Shown here one piece after another: positions 44,586-57,126 of a stretch of DNA of 64,000 bases. Where the stretch lies: NCBI RefSeq assembly GCF_963576675.1, contig NC_088918.1:64063001-64127000 (forward strand). Reading direction: 5' to 3'. This DNA is from Euphorbia lathyris. Taxonomy: Eukaryota > Streptophyta > Magnoliopsida > Malpighiales > Euphorbiaceae. The position numbers were made by a program, and so were the translations under genes. Every line of letters starts with the position of its first letter. Within the stretch, counting starts at the first letter, position 1. The notes under the pieces were generated by a model. It saw nothing but the letters and a program-made list of their open reading frames with translations. It did not search any database and was not told the DNA's origin.

Positions 44586-46165
44586 TTAGTGCTCACCATT
44601 GAAAACAACCCCATATATATATATTAAAAAATATTTAAAAATAAATTTTTTATTTTTCAAATGTAAAGTAAGCGTATTTTTCCTTAAAATAATATTCTAC
44701 AAGATTTAAATTTCTAAAATACCATTTTTTTTAACATTCATAAAATACTAAAATTATTAATAGATCACCTATTAAATGATATCTTTTTTTTTATTTCTCT
44801 CTTATTTATTTTTTTCTTTATCAGACTTTATTCTTCTTCTTCTTTTCTTCTCTCTTCTCCCTAATCTATCATTCCATTTCTAAGACTCTAGTTGCCAAAG
44901 TACCATATTCCGACGACAAAAGCTTCTCTCTCGAAGAAAAAAAGCACTATCATCCCTCATGACCATCTTACGTTTGAAGTTTCTTTGTTCCTCACGACCA
45001 TCGTGCCTTCAATGTTTTAGATTGGCACTTGCTATTCGGACTCTAACTAGTAGGATAAACTGGCTTCATTAGCCTTGCATGGTAACATAAATTTGTTGAT
45101 CTGTTTGACCGACAAACTCTACCAGTTACCACCATACCGGAGAAATTAGTTAATCAACTTGCAGAATCCTTGAAACTTTCTCTTAATGATGACATTAAAA
45201 GTGTAGAATAGATATAGATTTTGTCATAGTTATATTATATATGTAATGGGTAGAGGGAGCCATTTGTTCACTTCGAACTTCAAGTCTTGTACACATCATA
45301 TTTAAGAATTCGCACAAATGTATTTTTTTTTTGTCCTGCATCATGTGTTAGTTACCTTGACTTTCTTTAATGGATAAAGATCAAAAATATCTCTAACGTC
45401 TAAAATGATACCATTTTATAGTCAGGAGCAATTTTACCCTTAACGTCGAAAATTGTACCATTTTACCCCTAACATTGACAGCCATGAGCACTTTTTTCCC
45501 TAACATTGGCAAGTTGGGAAAAATTCTAGACATTATTATAAAACACATATATTTTGTTTCTTATTTTGCATCAATTGCATATCAATTGGTTCTAAAAAAA
45601 GTTTTATAATTTTTGTGATTCAATAATAGAATGAGAGGTTAATATTTATAAGGAGAAAATACAAAAATAAACATTGTGGTTACACATGTTTTCGAACGCA
45701 GTCTTGTGGTTTAAAAATTTATAACATGGCACTTTGAGGTTCAATCTGTTAGCAAACACATACTAAATTCACCAACGGTGTTAAAAATGAAAGAAAAAAG
45801 AGTTAATTTGGTCTTTATATTTATTTATTTTATAAATTGACCCATTATTATCTAATTATCACAGACAAATCCTAAAATAAAAAATAAAAATCAAATACAC
45901 ATTTTTCTCCATCTCTCTCTAATTTCTTAATTTTTTTCTTCTTTCTCTCTTATCTCTCTCTAAAAAAAATCAAATACAAAAACCACCATTACCATTTTCT
46001 CATCTCCATTTTGAATGGGTTTTGCAAGTTCATCCCGCTACTTCATCAGCATGTCACAATAGGCTTCTTGTGAAACCCACAATACTCTTTACGAATTAAT
46101 GAGTTTGAAAGCATATCTTATCAAAAGAAAGAAGAATATGTGTTATTAATAGTGAACTGCTATTT

Positions 46166-47683
46166 CTGGGAAAACAAGTATGGCGATTGCTGTCATCTCC
46201 CGATTCTCTTGTCAGTAAAGTATTCAAAGCAAAATATTATTTAGATAGAGATTTTCTGAACGCAAAATTAGGCTATTCGCCTAGCTATATTTGGAGGAGC
46301 ATTTGGGGTTCCCAGTTATTGCTTCAAAAAGGAGGTAGATGGAAAATTGGAGATGGACAATCTATCAACGTACGGAAAGATTCATGGCTGAGGGATTCAC
46401 CTTATCTAAATATTACTACTCCGATGGTTAAGGGTCTTGAGAATTTGAGGGTATCCAATCTCTTTATACCAAATTCGCTGGAATGAGACATTAAGATGTT
46501 GCAAGAGCTCTTCTCTGAACAGGATATTACGGCTATCATCAGATCAGCCCCTAGGATTGGTGGAAGGAGGGATCATTTTATTTGGCACGGTTCGAATGAC
46601 GGATGTTATTTTGTTAAGAGCGCCTACAAATTAGCTACTAAATGAATCACTAAAAACCAAAATTTCCGAATTGAGGGTTTATGGCAGGCTATTTGGAAGG
46701 CGAAAGTTCCCTTTAAGGTCAAATATTTCTGCTGGCGTCTGGTTAGGGAATGTTTACCAACACGATGGAAATTACGAACCCGAGGAATCCCCATTGATGC
46801 TGATTGTGTTGTATGCTCTTTGGATGTGGAAGATGTATGGCTTCTGTTTATTTTGTGTTCTAAAGTACATGAATATTGGAGAGAGGTGGGATTACAAATT
46901 ATAATCAATATTGCAAGCGATGATGCGGAGAGTTTTGCAGCGTTTTTCTTTCATTTGTGCAGGATAGGCAGGACGGAGCAAGTGGAAATTTTCATGATGC
47001 TCCTGTGGAGTTGGTGGCGATCACGTAATGAAAAACTTTGGGAACAAACTATAAATTCAGTAACTGGTTTAATTGTAGATAGCAAAAGGTGTCTGTCAGA
47101 GTGGAAGTAGGCAAAGGCGAGAAGGAATTTTCAACGACCTGCTACTAATTTGAATGTGTGCGCCAAGATGTGGCATAAGCCTCCTATGGGTGTAATTTCT
47201 TGCTGTTCGGATGCAAGTATGGTTTACCATTTTGGGTAAAACTGGCTGCAGAGCTGTGTTCAGGGACAATGGTGGGGGGTTTAAAAGCGCCATAACTATG
47301 GTTAGGGAGGGGCTGATGGAGGTCAGAGAAGCTGAGGCCTGGGCTTTATTGCGAGTAATTATTTGGGTGATTGAGGTTGGTTATGAACGGGTGTTATTTG
47401 AGACGGACTCACAAATATTGACAAATGCTATTGTGTTGGATAAGTTGGATCAGTCCGAATTTGGGGATATGGTTTCACAATGTCGTAATCTCTTGAACAC
47501 TAACAACGGCTTTACTATCCAATTCATTAGAAGACAAGCAAATGGAGTAGCTCGTGCTTTGGCTAGAGCGGCTTCCCATCATGCTAGTCCTAGTTTGTTT
47601 GATCTTATCCCAAGTTTTATTTCTTTCTCAATGTTAAACTTTTACCATATTTTTGCCCATTAATGAAACTTTACTTAAAAAAA
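46166..47683 (+). pseudogene. 5'-truncated LINE (ORF2 3' half), uninterrupted copy
   Basis: It begins at LGKQVWRLLSS and contains the zf-RVT linker (LVRECLPTRWKLRTRG with C-x2-C), then an RNase H-like end (FETDSQILTNAIVLDKLDQS; FIRRQANGVARALARAASHH). It ends in A8. Flanking repeats AGTGAACTGCTATTT (46151-46165) and AGTAAACTGCTATTT (47684-47698) mark a 15-bp TSD. Stops and frameshifts near 46483, 46642 and 47108-47210 make it dead. It preserves the empty site for the Athila-like insertion seen in the right arm. Confidence 0.9.
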
Positions 47684-47698
47684 AGTAAACTGCTATTT

Positions 47699-48535
47699 AT
47701 CGCCTTCTAATTCCCAAACCTCTCAAATCCTCTCAGCTTTTTTTTGTTGGATTTTCAAAAACCCGATCTAAAACATCATGGCACCAAAATACGGGATGAG
47801 AAAAGGCTTCATAGGTATTCCGATAAGTTTTTTTTAAAAAAAAAATTGTTTGAAAACACGAGTTCCGTCTTCGGAGATGGAACTCATTAAATTTTGCCTG
47901 AACGGGTGCGCCACCCGTTCGACACCTAGGAAAAACGGATGAACTACCCGTTTTCCCTAAGGCAGAAAAGTGATCACCGCACCGTTCGATTTTAGTTGGA
48001 ACAGTGCGGCGCACCCGTTTCCACCTTAGGGAAAACAGGAATGGTGCCTGTTCTTCCTAGGTGGAGAAATGGTGCCACACTCGTTCGACCCTAGGGCCAC
48101 CAGTTGGCCCTATGGTCGACTAGTGCTTCACATCCATTTGGACCTAGGACAGGTGGTGTGAGTCACCCTCCCAGGCCAATTTCAGGTATTTTTAAATTTT
48201 AGTCTATATAAACTGTATGTAGTAACATTTCATTGTTTAAAGGTAAATAAGATGATTAAAGATACTTGTTTCTTTTTAAAAGTTTCTAGGTTCAATTCCC
48301 CTCAACCTTAATTTATATTAGAAATTATTTATTTATTTGAATTTTATTTTTGAATAAATATAAAACTATATTACCATTATTAATTAATTTATTTATTTTC
48401 ATAACACTTTTGAATTCATATTTATTATGTCTTTTCTATTAAAAAAATTGATTTCTTATTTTTAAAACTCAAAGAACTTAGTTTATAAATTAAATTTTAA
48501 AATTTTAAAACTAAAAATAAATAAAAAAGTAAAAA
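47699..48535. other. Non-coding arm sequence with G/C-rich alternating motif
   Basis: No gene is seen. 47870-48150 contains recurring phrases such as CCTAGGAAAAACGG, CCCGTTTTCCCTAAGG and GGGTGCGCC in alternating orientation. It recurs inverted at about 54600-54960. It may be part of an old repeat; no family was recognised. Confidence 0.5.
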
Positions 48536-49047
48536 GGGTAAATAACACCCATGGCCACTGAACTTTATCCATTTTCACTTTATGGCCTCTCAACTTCATT
48601 TCTTCCTGTTATGACCACTGAACTTTACACTTTGACCACTCAATTTTAACTAACTTTACAAAATGACCGTTAATGATCGTTAACGACCTCAAAATGAAAA
48701 TATTCAAGAATTAAAGTTTTTCAGAATGACATTTATCATGAAATCACATTTTTTATTTCAAAAATCATATTTTTTTGGAGCTTTCTCTCTCTAAGAATTC
48801 ACTTTCTCTTCCTAACCAAACAACACCTAAATAAACTCAAAACGAAAATTTTCAAGAATTAAAGTTCCTTAGAATATCATTAGCGCTTTAGTTTTTAAAT
48901 TTTTAGCCATCAAAGGTCGTTTTGAGGTATTAAGTGGTCACCTGTGTTAAAAGTGTAAAGTTCAGTAGCCATACCGCGAAGAAATAAAGTTGAGTGGCCA
49001 TAATGTGAAAATGGATAAAATTCAGTGGCCATGGGTTTAATTTACCC
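48536..49047. mobile_element. Mutator-like MITE, 512 bp, ~100-bp inverted ends (left arm)
   Basis: The ends GGGTAAATAACACCCATGGC and (reverse complement) GGGTAAATTAAACCCATGGC remain complementary for about 100 bp. A perfect 10-bp direct repeat AAAGTAAAAA flanks it at 48526-48535 and 49048-49057, fitting Mutator-like insertion. The counterpart in the right arm is at 53737-54260. No coding capacity. Confidence 0.85.
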
Positions 49048-49290
49048 AAAGTAAAAATTTATAAGTTTTTAGGAACTAGCATTGAACTATAAAAAAAAAT
49101 TAAATATGTTTAATCTTTTTACGTTGAACACTTTTAGCAAAAACACAAAAATGATAATGTTTTAATGCACTTGAGTGTAAAAAAATTTTACCCAGCCCTA
49201 GCGGATTGGACTTTGAAATTCTACTCCTAATTGCACGTCTAAAATTAGCCTCCCTAATTCTAATTTTCTGACTCCGCCATTGATTCGAGT

Positions 49291-49941
49291 TAGATCTGGG
49301 CATGGACCGGGCTCAGACCGGGCCTGTCAGGTTTTTAATAAAACCTGAGGAGTCCAAACCCAACCCAGCCCGTAAGAAATTAGTCGGGCTCGGGTCTAAG
49401 ATATGAATCCCAAACCCGCCCATCCAAACCTATCTATATATTAAAAAAAATACAATTAAATAAAAATTATATTTATAAACACTTGTTTCAAAACCTTTGC
49501 ATGTCGGGTTTAATGAATTTTAACTGTAGTAGTTAAATTCAATTGGTGCTGCTAATTGATATAATACTAATAGTATTTTGCCTCTTTTTGGATGTACTTG
49601 TGATTTACACAGAATTAATGTTTGCATTCCATTAAATAGTAAAAACACATGCTGCTCTTCTGGGTATAGATTAATTTATAAAAATATAATTTATATTTTT
49701 TTTAATTTATGTTTATAAAAGTATATTATAATTTATATATATATATTATATCGGGCCGGACCAGATCGGACCGGACCGGACCGATATAAAATCCATAAAG
49801 CCCAAGCCCGTCCAGTTTTTGACGGGCTTATAGGAATTTGGCCCGGACTGATCTTGACAATATTTTTATGTGTCCAAATCCGGCTAAATGGGCTTGGATC
49901 TGGGCCGGGCGGACGGGCTCACCGACCCATGCCCATGTCTA
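49291..49941. mobile_element. hAT-like MITE (left arm copy), interrupted at its end
   Basis: It begins TAGATCTGGGCATGG and would end GCCCATGTCTA. It is G/C-rich at both ends (repeated GGCCGGGCGGACGGGC-type words). The right-arm copy (52848-53492) has perfect 8-bp repeats. Here the left repeat reads ATTCGAGT and the right one, ATTGGAGT, lies beyond a 1.1-kb insertion. Confidence 0.75.
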
Positions 49942-51042
49942 GGGGTGAGCATGGTCCGGTTCGGTTAAAAAACTAAACCGAACCGAACAAAAACCGAACC
50001 TAACAAGGGACTATTTTCAAAACCAAACCAAACCATACAAAATTCGGTTTGGTTCGGTTAAAACCGAAATTATTTCGGTTTGGTCTGATTCGGTGTGGAT
50101 TAAAACCTAATTATTTTTGTTTAAAAAAACTTAATAATTATTCTATAATTCCACAAAAAAAAAATTACCGATACAAATTCATGAAATTACAAATCCAATA
50201 ACAATAGTCTAGTAAAATTCAATAGAAAAATAATTTCACACAAAAATAAATTTCAAAATAATTAAAATAAGTCTTCCAAACTGAACATTCTAAACCCGAT
50301 ATTCATCTCCAAATTCAATTGTCAATCTCAATCAACCACATTTGAACTTAAATCAACTCCAAATTCTATTGTCAATCTCAATCAACCACATTTGAACTTA
50401 AATCAAAGAATTCTGAACCTACAAAATAATAAAGTAAAATCATTAGATAAAAAGAAATACAAAACAAATTACAAATATAAGATAAATAAAAAATTTGTGT
50501 TTAAATGATTAGTAAGTATTAGACTTACTAAACATAGGAGTTTCATTTTCACTTGGATTGGCAGTAAGATCAGTAGGTACAAGATCACCGAGCGCGAGGT
50601 TTTCAAACTCTGTAAAATAATAAATTCAATTATCAATTATAAATATAATTGTTCCTTAACTCAAGTTAAATATAAGAAAGTACAAACAGACAATTTTATA
50701 AAGTCGGATCAGTGGCGACGGTGAAAAAAGTTCGCGGTGCCGGTGGTGGGAGGCAGTTGGGGCGGAGGCGGCTAGGGTTTTTTGAAGGGTGAGTGTGAGA
50801 GAGAATGTGTCGATCGATTTAGATACATAGGGAAAAGAAAAAAATATCACACATACCCAGCTGTAAAAGTTTTAATTAAATGGATTTCGGTTTGTTCGGT
50901 TTTCGATTTTTAACCGAACAAAACCGAACCAAACCGAAAACCGAAATCCTTAAAAATTAGAAACCAAACCAAACCAAACTAAGAATGGCTAGGATTGGTT
51001 CGGTTTGGTTTTTTCTGTTTTCGGTTTTTGGTTCGGTTTTGC
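49942..51042. mobile_element. 1.1-kb hAT-like insertion rich in GGTTCGGTTT, left arm only
   Basis: Flanked by CATGTCTA (49934-49941) and TATGTCTA (51043-51050), 7 of 8. Both ends carry inverted AACCGAACC / GGTTCGGTT arrays (49960-50100 and 50885-51035). The right arm has the uninterrupted empty site (near 52848), proving insertion after the inverted duplication. No transposase was found. A G/C-rich patch (50700-50800) is open on the minus strand but not gene-like. Confidence 0.8.
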
Positions 51043-51629
51043 TATGTCTAATTGGAGTATATGGTTTATGACTTTAAAAACATCATTTCATAGTTTTTGG
51101 TGAATTATGTTATTTTTGCATTTTCTTTTTTTTTTTAATGATATTGTTATTGAAACAATGTGTTATGAATATATTTTTTTTCTATATTAAATATTTTATA
51201 TTGTTTTAGTATAATACATATTTCAATTAAAAATTATATACTAATTTATTTATTAACATATAAAAAGAAAAAAGAAAATCATCAATCCCCAATTATTTCC
51301 AACTAATCTTTGAATAATTTCCAGAACCCTATTCAGTGATTAGCTACTAACATAACATCTTTTACAATTTCATATCTCATCAATGTTTTTTTTTTTTTGA
51401 AAAATATCTCATCTCATATCTAATCAATGTTAAACAATACAATTTAAATTTTTAGCTATTTTTTAAAGAACAAAAAACGAATTCACCTTTTCATGAATTA
51501 CCCATGTGAAATGCAAAGTATGCAGAAAAAGATTTAGCAGTAATTTTAAGTGGTCAAGATGTATGAGTATGTTAGTTGAATCAGTATGAATGTGTATGTG
51601 TCACATAGTTTATGTGATGATATGAGCTC

Positions 51630-51643
51630 TATATATATATATA
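51630..51643 (+). promoter_or_regulatory. Probable TATA box of the B3-like gene
   Basis: TATATATATATATA lies about 60 bp upstream of the ATG at 51704, inside the palindrome spacer. The AT-dinucleotide nature makes it weak evidence on its own. Confidence 0.45.
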
Positions 51644-51703
51644 ATTTGATTCAATTAGTTTCAGTTAGGTATATTAAAGAGAGGAAAGTAAAATTCAAAT
51701 CAA

Positions 51704-52200
51704 ATGGCCGATATTCCTATTCCTGACTTCAGTCAAATCCAAAACCTTCCTCAAGAGGAATATCAGATTCTTTTTAGGAAAACTCTATCGAAAACCGATA
51801 TAACTCAGGCATTTAATATGCCGCTGTTTTCGAATAACTTCATAAATTTAATTGACAACGAAGTGTTGAACATCATTGCTGCAACTGGACTTGACGTTGA
51901 GGTCTACACACGCCATGGCATTATCATAGTAAATATTAGGAAGACGCCCTCTAATGAGAGATACTCAATCTCAAAGAGTACGTGGGAGCCACTTCTTCGT
52001 GAAACTGGATTCGCTGAAGGCGGTAATATTGAATGTTGGGGAGCGTTGCAAAATGAAAATAAAAGCTTCTTTTTAATTATGCAAGAGGTAATTATAGTAC
52101 TTAATTATGTCTTTTTTTTTTGGTATGCATTATCCATATCTTTGTATCTTATGTTTGCTTGTTTTTTTTGGATAAATAGATGGGACCCAGAGTGATATAA
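51704..52200 (+). CDS. Small B3-domain-like gene with one intron (about 134 aa)
   Basis: The ATG starts MADIPIPDFSQIQNLPQEEY. FRKTLSKTDITQAFNMPLF, then YSISKSTWEPLLRETGF and ECWGALQNENKSFFLI follow the layout of plant B3 DNA-binding domains (KTLTKTDV...P, a central W, then a GD/WxF-like end). Exon 1 is 51704-52087. A GT-AG intron (52088-52179) with a T-rich 3' end gives a short exon 2 (52180-52200, MGPRVI). Without splicing the frame runs into a hydrophobic tail to 52195. AATAAA signals follow from 52286. The protein would be a nuclear transcription factor if B3 is correct; only one short domain is present, so it may be a fragment. Confidence 0.5.
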
Positions 52201-52847
52201 TGGCGAAGGAAATGAGGAAGAACAGAATGGTGAAGGAAAGAAGTCTGGCAAGCTTTTTATTATTTAATTAACCATCTATGTATGGAATAAATATAAGAAT
52301 AAATATAAAATAAATTGGTTTTGGTAGCTAAATTCTGTCTGCTAAATCTTTTATTACTGCTGAATCTTTTGCTGCATACTTTGCATTTCACATGGGTAAT
52401 TCATGAAAAGGTGAATTCGTTTTTTGTTCTTTAAAAAATAGCTAAAAATTTAAATTGTATTGTTTAACATTGATGAGATATGAGATGAGATATTTTTCAA
52501 AAAAAAAAAAACATTGATGAGATATGAAATTGTAAAAGATGTTATGTTAGTAGCTAATCACTGAATAGGGTTCTGGAAATTATTCAAAGATTAGTTGGAA
52601 ATAATTGGGGATTGATGATTTTCTTTTTTCTTTTTATATGTTAATAAATAAATTATTATATAATTTTTAATTGAAATATGTATTATACTAAAACAATATA
52701 AAATATTTGATATAGAAAAAAAATATATTCATAACACATTGTTTCAATAACAATATCATTAAAAAAAATAAAAAAAATACAAAAATAACATAATTCATCA
52801 AAAACTATGAAATTATGTTTTTAAAGTCATAAACCATATACTCCAAT

Positions 52848-53492
52848 TAGACATGGGCATGGGTCGGTGAACCCGTCCGCCCGGCCTAGATCCAAGCCCA
52901 TTTAGCCGGGCTTGGACACATGAAAATGTTGTCAAGATCGGTCCGGTCCAAATCCGTATAAGCCCGCCAAAAATTGGACGGACTTGGACTTTATGGATTT
53001 TACATCGGTCTAGTCCAGTCCGGCCCGATATAATAATATATATATATATAAATTATAATATACTTTTATAAACATAAATAAAAAAAACATAAATCGTATT
53101 TTTATAAATTAATCTATACCCAAAAGAGCAGCGTGTGTTTTTACTATTTAATGGAATGCAAACATTTATTCTGTGTAAATGACAAGTACATTAAAAAGAG
53201 GAAAAATACCATTTGTATTACATCAATTAGCAGCACCAATTGAATTTAACTACTACAGTTAAAATTCATTAAACCCAACATGCAAAGGTTTTGAAACAAG
53301 TGTTTATAAATATATTTTTTATTTAATTGTATTCTTTTTTAATATATAGATGGGCTTGGATGGACGGGCTTGGGATTCATATCTTAGACCCGAGCCCGAC
53401 TAATTTCTTACGGGCTGGGTTGGGTTTGGACTCGTCAGGCTATATTAAAAATCCGACAGGCCCGGTCCGAGCCCGGTCCATGCTCAGATCTA
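52848..53492. mobile_element. hAT-like MITE, 645 bp (right arm copy)
   Basis: The ends TAGACATGGGC and (reverse complement) TAGATCTGAGC are flanked by perfect 8-bp direct repeats ACTCCAAT (52840-52847, 53493-53500). It is complete here and serves as the empty-site reference for the left-arm 1.1-kb insertion. Confidence 0.85.
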
Positions 53493-53736
53493 ACTCCAAT
53501 CAATGGTGGAGTCAGAAAATTAGAATTGGGGAGGCTTATTTTAGACGTGCAATTAGGGGTAGAATTTCAAAGTCCAACCCGCTAGGGTTGGGTAAAAAAA
53601 TTTTACACTCAAGTGCATTAAAACATTATCATTTTTGTGTTTTTGCTAAAACTGTTCAACGTAAAAAGATTAAACATATTTAATTTTTTTTTATTAGTTC
53701 AATGCTAGTTTCTAAAAACTTATAAATTTTTACTTT

Positions 53737-54260
53737 GGGTAAATTAAACCCATGGCCAGTGAATTTTATCCATTTTCACATTATGGCCACTCAACTTCAT
53801 TTCTTCCCGGTATGGCCACTGAACTTTACACTTTTTAATACAGGTGGCCACTTAATACCTCAAAACGACCTTTGATGGCTAAAAATAAAAAATCCAAAGC
53901 GCTAATTATATTCTAAGGAACTTTAATTCTTGAAAATTTTCGTTTTGAGTTCATTTAGGTGTTGTTTGGTTAGGAGAGAGAAAGTGAATTCTTAGAGAGA
54001 GAAATCTCAAAAAAATATGATTTTCGAAAATAAAAAATGTGATTTCATGGTAAATGTCATTCTGAACAACTTTAATTCTTGAATATTTTCATCTTGAGGT
54101 CGTTAACGATCATTAACGGTCATTTTGTAAAGTTAGTTAAAATTGAGTGGCCACCGATATTAAAAAGTGTAAAGTTCAGTGGCCATACCGGGAAGAAATG
54201 AAGTTGAGAGGCCACAAAGTGAAATGGATAAAGTTCAGTGGCCATGGGTGTTATTTACCC
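53737..54260. mobile_element. Mutator-like MITE (right arm copy)
   Basis: Inverse counterpart of 48536-49047, with the same GGGTAAAT ends and long inverted repeats. The left flank TTTTTACTTT matches the TSD of the other arm. The right flank has mutated. Confidence 0.85.
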
Positions 54261-55140
54261 TTTTTATTTTTTTAATTTTTAGTTTAAAACTTTAAATTTT
54301 GATTTATAAACTAAGTTGTTTGAGTTTTAAAAATAAGAAATTAAATTTTTTAATAGAAAAGACATAATGAAAATGAATTCAAAAGTGTTATTAAAATAAA
54401 TAAATAAATTAATTAATAATGGTAATATAGTCTTATATTTATTCAAAAATAAAATTCAAATAAATAAACAATTTCTAATATAAATTAAGGTTGAGGGGAA
54501 TTGAACCTAGGAACTTTTAAAAAGGAACAAGTATCTTTAATCATCTTATCTACCTTTAAACAATGAAATGTTACTACATACGGTTTATATAGACTAAAAT
54601 TTAAAAAATAACTGAAATTGACCTAGCAGGATGACTCACACCACCTGTCCTAGTCCAAATGGATGTGACGCACTAGTCGACCATAGGGCCAACTGGTGAC
54701 CCTAGGATGGAACGAGTGTGGCACCATTTCTCCACCTAGGAAACACTGGCACCTTTCCTGTTTTCCCTAAGGTGGAAATGGGTGCGCCATCATGTTTCCC
54801 TTATGGAAAAAACGGGTGCGCCGCATCGTTCCAACTAGAATCGAACGGCACGGTGATCCCTTTTCTGCCTTAGGGAAAACGGGTAGTTCATCCGTTTTTC
54901 CTAGGTGTCGAACGCGTGTCGCATCCGTTCAGGCAAAATTCAATGAGTTCCGTTTCCGACTTCGGAGACGGAACCCGTGTTTTTGAACAAATAAAAAAAA
55001 ACTTATCGAAATACCCATGAAGCCTTTTCTCATCCCATATTTTGGTGCCATGATGTTTTAGATCGGGTTTTTGAAAATCCAAAACAAAGCTGAGAGGATT
55101 TGAGAGGTTTGGGAATTATGAGGCGGTAAATAACAGTTCA

Positions 55141-55817
55141 TTTATTTTTTAAGTAAAGTTTCATTAATGGACCAAAATATGGTAAAAGTTTAACATTGAG
55201 AAAGAAATAAAACTTGGGATAAGATCAAACAAACTAGGACTAGCATGATGGGAAGCCGTTCTAGCCAAAGCACGAGCTACTCCATTTGCTTGTCTTCTAA
55301 TGAATTGGATAGTAAAGCCGTTGTTAGTGTTCAAGAGATTACGACATTGTGAAACCATATCCCCAAATTCGGACTGATCCAACTTATCCAACACAATAGC
55401 ATTTGCCAATATTTGTGAGTCCGTCTCAAATAACACCCGTTCATAACCAACCTTAATCACCCAAATAATTACTTGCAATAAAGCCCAGGCCTCAGCTTCT
55501 CTGACCTCCATCAGCCCCTCCCTAACCATAGTTTTGGCGCTTTTAAACCCCCCACCTTCGTCCCTGAACACAGCTCCGCAGCCAGTTTTACCCAAAATGG
55601 TAAACAATACTTGCATCCGAACAGCAAGAAATTACACCCATAGGAGGCTTATGCCACATCTTGGCGCACACATTCAAATCAGTAGCAGGTCGTTGAAAAT
55701 TCCTTCTCAGCTTTGCCTGCTTCCACTCTGTCAGACACCTTTTGCTACCTACAATTAAACTAGTTACTGAATTTATAGTTTGTTCCCAAAGTTTTTCATT
55801 ACGTGATCGCCACTAAC
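55141..55817 (-). pseudogene. LINE ORF2 RNase H part, separated by Athila-like insertion
   Basis: The minus strand gives the RNase H-like end (VFRDEGGGFKSAKTMVREGL; FETDSQILANAIVLDKLDQS) and a T-run at 55141-55149 as its poly(A). Its upstream half is at 62289-62981, 6.47 kb away. The break falls at GATCGCCAC, matching the uninterrupted site near 47010 in the left arm. Confidence 0.9.
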
Positions 55818-57126
55818 TGATGCGTCTCTGCAAAGACTCACTAAGGGATAAGTGTACCCCGTCATTATCAAGTAATAAATTTCTGGTTAAGTCCAGGTTA
55901 TCATCCACAGGATTTATTTCAGCAAGGCCGAAACTAGCTCTAAGGCTCGGCAATTTGGGCTTAATCTTCTATAGGGTCATCAATCCTATAGGCACTGACT
56001 AGGTCACATTCAGCTCGCAATATGTGCCAACTTGATTTTGGAATTATTGAATGAGTTAAACCAATCAGACAAAGCGTAAGACAAAGATTAAAGCATTAAA
56101 ACAATTGAATAAACAAGAACTATAATATATATCAAAGATGGAAGTATTGTCACGAAGTTACAATAAGCCTAGGATTCATAACATGTATCAGAGGCTAGAT
56201 AGAATATAAAAGAAGAAAAAACCCTTTCAGGGAACCTGTCTACCAATGCAGGCGTCTTCCTAGGACTTAAGGATGGAGCTTGAGCAATCCTCGATGAACG
56301 GAGCTTCGGAGGTGTCTTCAATGGAGGTTTTAAGGTCATGGAGGAGGTGGAGAGGATTTCGCAAGGTGAAGGCTAAGAAAATTAAAAAAATAAAAGATAT
56401 CTAATTTACAATTGGAAAAATCTATTTATAGTCGTGGCTCGGCCCTCTTTTTGACCTATTTTCGTGTCCTCATTGGTGCAGGAAGTCGTGGGGTCCATCG
56501 TGGCTTCGTGGGGGCGGAATTGGTCTTTTTGACCAATTCTAGCAGGTCTACTTGTCGAGCAGGACGAGCAGCGCCCTGCTCGGCGAGCAGGCGCCTGGCG
56601 GCCTACTCGGCGAGCAGGCATCCTGCTCGCTCGAGCAGGCCTCTGGTGGCCTGCTCGGCGACCAGGCCTCCAGTGGCCTGCTCGGCGACCAGGCATGGCC
56701 TACGGGGGCCTGCTCGTCGAGCGTTTTCATCCGGAATACCCTTCGATGCTTGCCGACTGCTGTCGATGCCCTTTTTCGCCCGAATTTACACCTGCACACG
56801 TACAGAAAATCCAGATAACATTAGTCCAAAGGCTAAATTGATCTGCCAATCGCTTATTTTGAGCAAACACTTCGTTTGGTGCGACTTTTGACGGACCAAT
56901 TAGCTTCAAAAGATAACGGAATTATACTATGCATGCTATTTTGGCCGTAATTGCCTAAATTGGTCATAAAATGAGCCTAAACAACGAAAAATAAATAAAA
57001 CGTTTCCAATTCCTAACTAACTCACACAAAAGCATTTAAATGCAAGAAATGCTCGCTTATTAACTAAATAATGCTAAAACCCGTCCTAAAACCGTACCCA
57101 AAGATAGGGGTTTTTGACCCCTATCA
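55818..57126 (-). repeat. Athila-like 3' LTR, 1309 bp
   Basis: It starts TGATGCGTCTC and ends CCCTATCA (plus strand). It lacks about 294 bp present in the 5' LTR between CAGGATTTATTTC and AAGGCCGAAAC. TATA (minus) is at 56423-56430. The palindromic CTGCTCG array (56541-56722) is rearranged relative to the 5' LTR. Confidence 0.9.

Larger units (their letters stand above)
44125..51544. repeat. Left arm of a large inverted duplication
   Basis: The sequence is the reverse complement of 52353-55817 followed by 62289-64000, and of 1979-4312 for the outer part. It contains a LINE remnant, a Mutator-like MITE and a hAT MITE shared with the right arm. It also has insertions not shared: a MITE pair at 44180-44585 and a 1.1-kb element at 49942-51042. 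It has no Athila-like element at the site corresponding to 55817/62289 (about 47010). Confidence 0.9.
52353..55817. repeat. Right arm of the inverted duplication, inner part
   Basis: This is the reverse complement of about 47010-51544 minus the 1.1-kb insertion. It starts at ATTACTGCTGAATC (52353) just after the B3-like gene. It is cut at 55817 by the Athila-like element, beyond which the arm resumes at 62289. Arms differ by scattered substitutions (for example in the RNase H remnant), so the duplication is older than the window-end duplication. Confidence 0.9.

Noticed and set aside
50656..50850. 64-codon minus-strand ORF in the 1.1-kb insertion
   Set aside because: Overlaps a small G/C-rich patch. 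Too short and without motifs, and no transposase similarity was seen.
53327..53683. 118-codon ORF in the right arm
   Set aside because: Spans a hAT MITE end and flanking DNA. The inverse copy in the left arm is not conserved as an ORF of the same length.
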